This document shows positions 61,656 to 64,000 of a stretch of DNA of 64,000 nucleotides, piece after piece. The DNA is from a candidate division TM6 bacterium GW2011_GWF2_32_72 (GTDB lineage: Bacteria > Babelota > Babeliae > Babelales > GWF2-32-72): assembly GCA_000989525.1 (NCBI GenBank), contig LBON01000001.1:72096-136095 (forward strand), in the 5' to 3' direction. The translations under genes were made by a program, and so were the position numbers. Under the pieces are notes generated by a model. That model was given only the letters and a program-made list of their open reading frames with translations. It had not been told where the DNA came from and did no database searches. Position 1 is the first letter of the stretch. Every line of letters starts with the position of its first letter.

Positions 61656-64000
61656 TTAAAGAGTCTTAACTTTATTCTGGATCTTTTCTAGAATTTGTTT
61701 AGTGATTATAGGTCCACCACCTTGTAAAACAAGATCTTTGCCCCCACCCCGTAAGCTTGCCTCTTCTCTTAACCATTCTGCAAAATTTTTCAAATTTATT
61801 TTGTTAATTAAAGATTTGTCGATTGCACAGTAAAAACTTGAAGCCTTGCCTGTATTACTAATTAGTAAGTAAAGACCAGCTTTTTTAGTATTTAATTCAT
61901 TTGTTATCTCTTTGAGTTCGTCATTGTCAAAAAGTTCAAGAAGCAATGCTAAAGTTGGAATGCTTGATGTGGTATTAACTTGTTCTGACCATGTATTTAT
62001 GCTATTTTTCCACATTTGTTTTTTTAGATTTTTAATTTGGTAATTTGCATCCCGGAGTTGTTCAGATTGTTTTTCAACTGTATGCAATACTTCATGTAAT
62101 TGAACCTTGAACATTTGCCCGAGCGCTTTAACGGTAGCAAAGTTTTCTTGGAACAACTCTAAAGCTTTTGAGCCAGTTATTGCAATAATTCGTCGAACGC
62201 CCGCTGAAAGGGATGTCATTTCTATAATTTTAAAGCAACCAATGTCACCAGTCTCTTCAACGTGTGATCCACCACAAAGTTCGGCTGAAAATCCTGGAAC
62301 TTCAACAACGCGAACACATTCTGGATTGTATTTATCACCAAAAAATGCAGTTACACCTCTATTTTGGGCAATTTTCAAAGTTGTTTCTTCTATGCATAGA
62401 GGGATGTTTTCCATGATTTTTTGATTAACAAGAGTTTCAACTGCTTTAATTTGTTCGGCTGTTAGATTTTCATGATAGTTAAAATCGAACCTTAAATTGG
62501 CCGCTGTAACTTCAGAACCAGCTTGTTTTATTTGTTTGCCAAATAATTCAACTAATGCCGCTTGTAAAAGGTGAGTGGCTGTGTGATTTTTTTTAACTTG
62601 ATTTTTAATATCTGTATCGACTGCTAAAACAATTGTATCGCCTACAGAAAATTTTACAGGAGCTGTAATTTTAATGGCGATTCCATTTTCAATATTTTTT
62701 AATTCTACTACTTCTGTTTTTTTGTCTTTAATTTTTGCCCAGCCTTTATCGCTTATTTGGCCGCCTTTTTCAACATAAAAGGGTGATTTGTCTGTAATAA
62801 TAAAAACTTCTTTGCCAGCTTCGATAGTTTTTACAGAGTTGCCATCTTGAAGAATAGCAATAACGTTTGCTTCTAATTCTTGATGTTCATCTCCGCAATA
62901 TTCAGTTGAAATTGACTCTGTAAGATTGAATTCTGATGATTCCTTCATTTTTTTGCCAGAAAGAAGTCTTTGTTTTTCCATTTCTACTTCAAAGCCTGGC
63001 ATATCGACTTTGTATCCATGTTCACCTGCTATTAATACAGTTAATTCAACAGGAAAACCGTATGTATCATAAAGTTTGAAAGCATCTTCACCTGTTAGAG
63101 TTTTGGTTTTTTGTGCATCTTGGAACATTTTTTCCAAAATAGCTTGGCCTCGAACAAGGTTTTCTGAGAATCTTTCAATTTCAAGTTTTAAAGTGCGTTC
63201 AATTAAGCTTTGATTTTCTTTTAGTTCTGGGTAAATATTGCCCATTTCGCCTATTAAATATCCAGCTAATCTGTGGAAAATTGGCTCATTTGAAAGTTTT
63301 TGTGAAAATAAAGCGGCTCTTCGAATAATTTTTCTAAGAACATAGCCTCGCCCTTCATTTGATGGTATTCCTCCATCTGCGATTGCAAAGGAAGTTGATC
63401 TGATATGGTCTGCAAGTACATTGAAAGCTGTTTTTATTTCTGTTTTAGCAGTTGCATATTTGTGGCCAGTAAGTTCTTCGATGCCTTTCATGATAGGTTC
63501 AAAAACATCTGTTTCAAAGACATTATCTTTGTTTTGCACAACAGAAGCAATTCGTTCAAAGCCCATGCCTGTATCTACACCCTTTTGTTTGAGCGGTGTT
63601 AACGATCCATCGGAATTTTGATTAAATTGCATAAATACTAAGTTCCAGATTTCTAGGAAGCGGTCGCAGTCACATGCAGGGCCACATTTGGCAATGTCTT
63701 TGCAGCCGAATGCAGGGCCTCTATCAACGTGAATTTCTGTGCATGGTCCACAAGGTCCTGTATCACCCATTTGCCAAAAATTTTCTTTTTTGCCGAGTCT
63801 ATAAATTTTTTCTTTTGGAATACCGATTGTTTTATTCCATAATTCAAAGGCTTCATCATCTTCAAGATAAATTGAAATATAAAGATTTTCTTTTGGTAGT
63901 TTGATGTCTTCTGTTAAAAAGTTCCATGCGTATTCTATGGCTTCTTTTTTAAAATAAGCTCCAAAAGAGAAGTTCCCCATCATTTCAAAGAAAGTAAGAT
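61656..64000 (-). CDS. alaS: Alanyl-tRNA synthetase, N-terminus outside the window
   Basis: Charges tRNA-Ala and edits mischarged tRNA. The frame is open to the right edge; the first visible residues read LTFFEMMGNFSFG, the conserved class II region, so about 75 N-terminal residues are missing. Present are MGDTGPCGPCTEIHVDRG, the editing-domain zinc motif HTATHLL with CGGSHVEE, a coiled coil, and the C-Ala domain ending with GGGKDLVLQGGG. First gene of the visible minus-strand run alaS-lolD-murJ-Nudix. Confidence 0.97.
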   Translation of the reverse strand, partial: LTFFEMMGNFSFGAYFKKEAIEYAWNFLTEDIKLPKENLYISIYLEDDEAFELWNKTIGIPKEKIYRLGKKENFWQMGDTGPCGPCTEIHVDRGPAFGCKDIAKCGPACDCDRFLEIWNLVFMQFNQNSDGSLTPLKQKGVDTGMGFERIASVVQNKDNVFETDVFEPIMKGIEELTGHKYATAKTEIKTAFNVLADHIRSTSFAIADGGIPSNEGRGYVLRKIIRRAALFSQKLSNEPIFHRLAGYLIGEMGNIYPELKENQSLIERTLKLEIERFSENLVRGQAILEKMFQDAQKTKTLTGEDAFKLYDTYGFPVELTVLIAGEHGYKVDMPGFEVEMEKQRLLSGKKMKESSEFNLTESISTEYCGDEHQELEANVIAILQDGNSVKTIEAGKEVFIITDKSPFYVEKGGQISDKGWAKIKDKKTEVVELKNIENGIAIKITAPVKFSVGDTIVLAVDTDIKNQVKKNHTATHLLQAALVELFGKQIKQAGSEVTAANLRFDFNYHENLTAEQIKAVETLVNQKIMENIPLCIEETTLKIAQNRGVTAFFGDKYNPECVRVVEVPGFSAELCGGSHVEETGDIGCFKIIEMTSLSAGVRRIIAITGSKALELFQENFATVKALGQMFKVQLHEVLHTVEKQSEQLRDANYQIKNLKKQMWKNSINTWSEQVNTTSSIPTLALLLELFDNDELKEITNELNTKKAGLYLLISNTGKASSFYCAIDKSLINKINLKNFAEWLREEASLRGGGKDLVLQGGGPIITKQILEKIQNKVKTL

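Overview
This AT-rich window reads as the chromosome of a Gram-negative, probably host-dependent bacterium. Envelope genes (bamA, lolD, an MCE/mlaD protein, type II secretion genes, murJ, alr) show two membranes with peptidoglycan lipid II export. ftsQ-ftsA-ftsZ shows FtsZ-based division. Many Sec-signal proteins are unrecognised, and several carry eukaryote-like modules: two RING fingers, three C2H2 zinc fingers, ankyrin-like repeats and an animal-type deoxynucleoside kinase. With the arginine uptake operon, this combination fits an intracellular parasite or symbiont of protists such as Candidatus Dependentiae (TM6). That assignment is an inference from gene content; no 16S rRNA gene is present.

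Layout. 1-3290 (minus): secretin gspD (cut by the window edge) and gspC. 3415-9324: MoxR ATPase, thyX, a small Cys-rich exported protein, rpmA, secF and rho. 9413-12464 (minus): tsaD and a partial duplication of its 3' end, each followed by a small membrane-protein gene. 12660-14085: a DUF2062 protein, smpB and its partner tmRNA. 14194-18080: two paralogous MutS-like proteins with signal peptides, one with an intact ATPase site and one degenerate. 18222-24477: M23 peptidase, a PilO/GspM-like protein, cysS and bamA. 24591-29906 (mostly minus): small membrane protein, amino-acid ABC transporter with argR and tandem ARG boxes, initiator tRNA, acpS, comM. 30089-35962: a 948-residue exported protein with an Asp-box, an outer-membrane barrel candidate, the zinc-finger protein and an unknown exported protein. 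36059-44367: gspF-G-H-I-J-K, an MCE protein with a C-terminal barrel-like region, atpD and atpC. 44386-49273: ankyrin-like protein, HerA-type ATPase and two RING proteins separated by a duplicated 3' tail of herA. 49362-54426: ABC-2 exporter, small basic protein, deoxynucleoside kinase, alr and a two-domain exported protein. 54541-58917: rlmB, ftsQ, ftsA, ftsZ. 58949-64000 (minus): Nudix hydrolase, murJ, lolD and alaS (5' end outside the window).

How the genes work together. The two gsp loci plus the PilO/GspM-like gene would build most of a type II secretion apparatus, with the ATPase gspE and gspL not seen here. SmpB and tmRNA form the trans-translation system. ArgR with the ABC operon is a self-contained amino-acid import regulon. 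ThyX and the deoxynucleoside kinase point to dTMP synthesis combined with nucleoside salvage.

The most unusual material is in the accessory genes: the exported MutS-like ATPase/pseudo-ATPase pair, the membrane-anchored RING pair, the exported C2H2 protein, and two independent loci (tsaD and herA) with the same duplication pattern. In both, the 3' tail of a conserved gene has been copied together with the accessory gene that follows it. No CRISPR array, insertion sequence, prophage or rRNA gene was seen.
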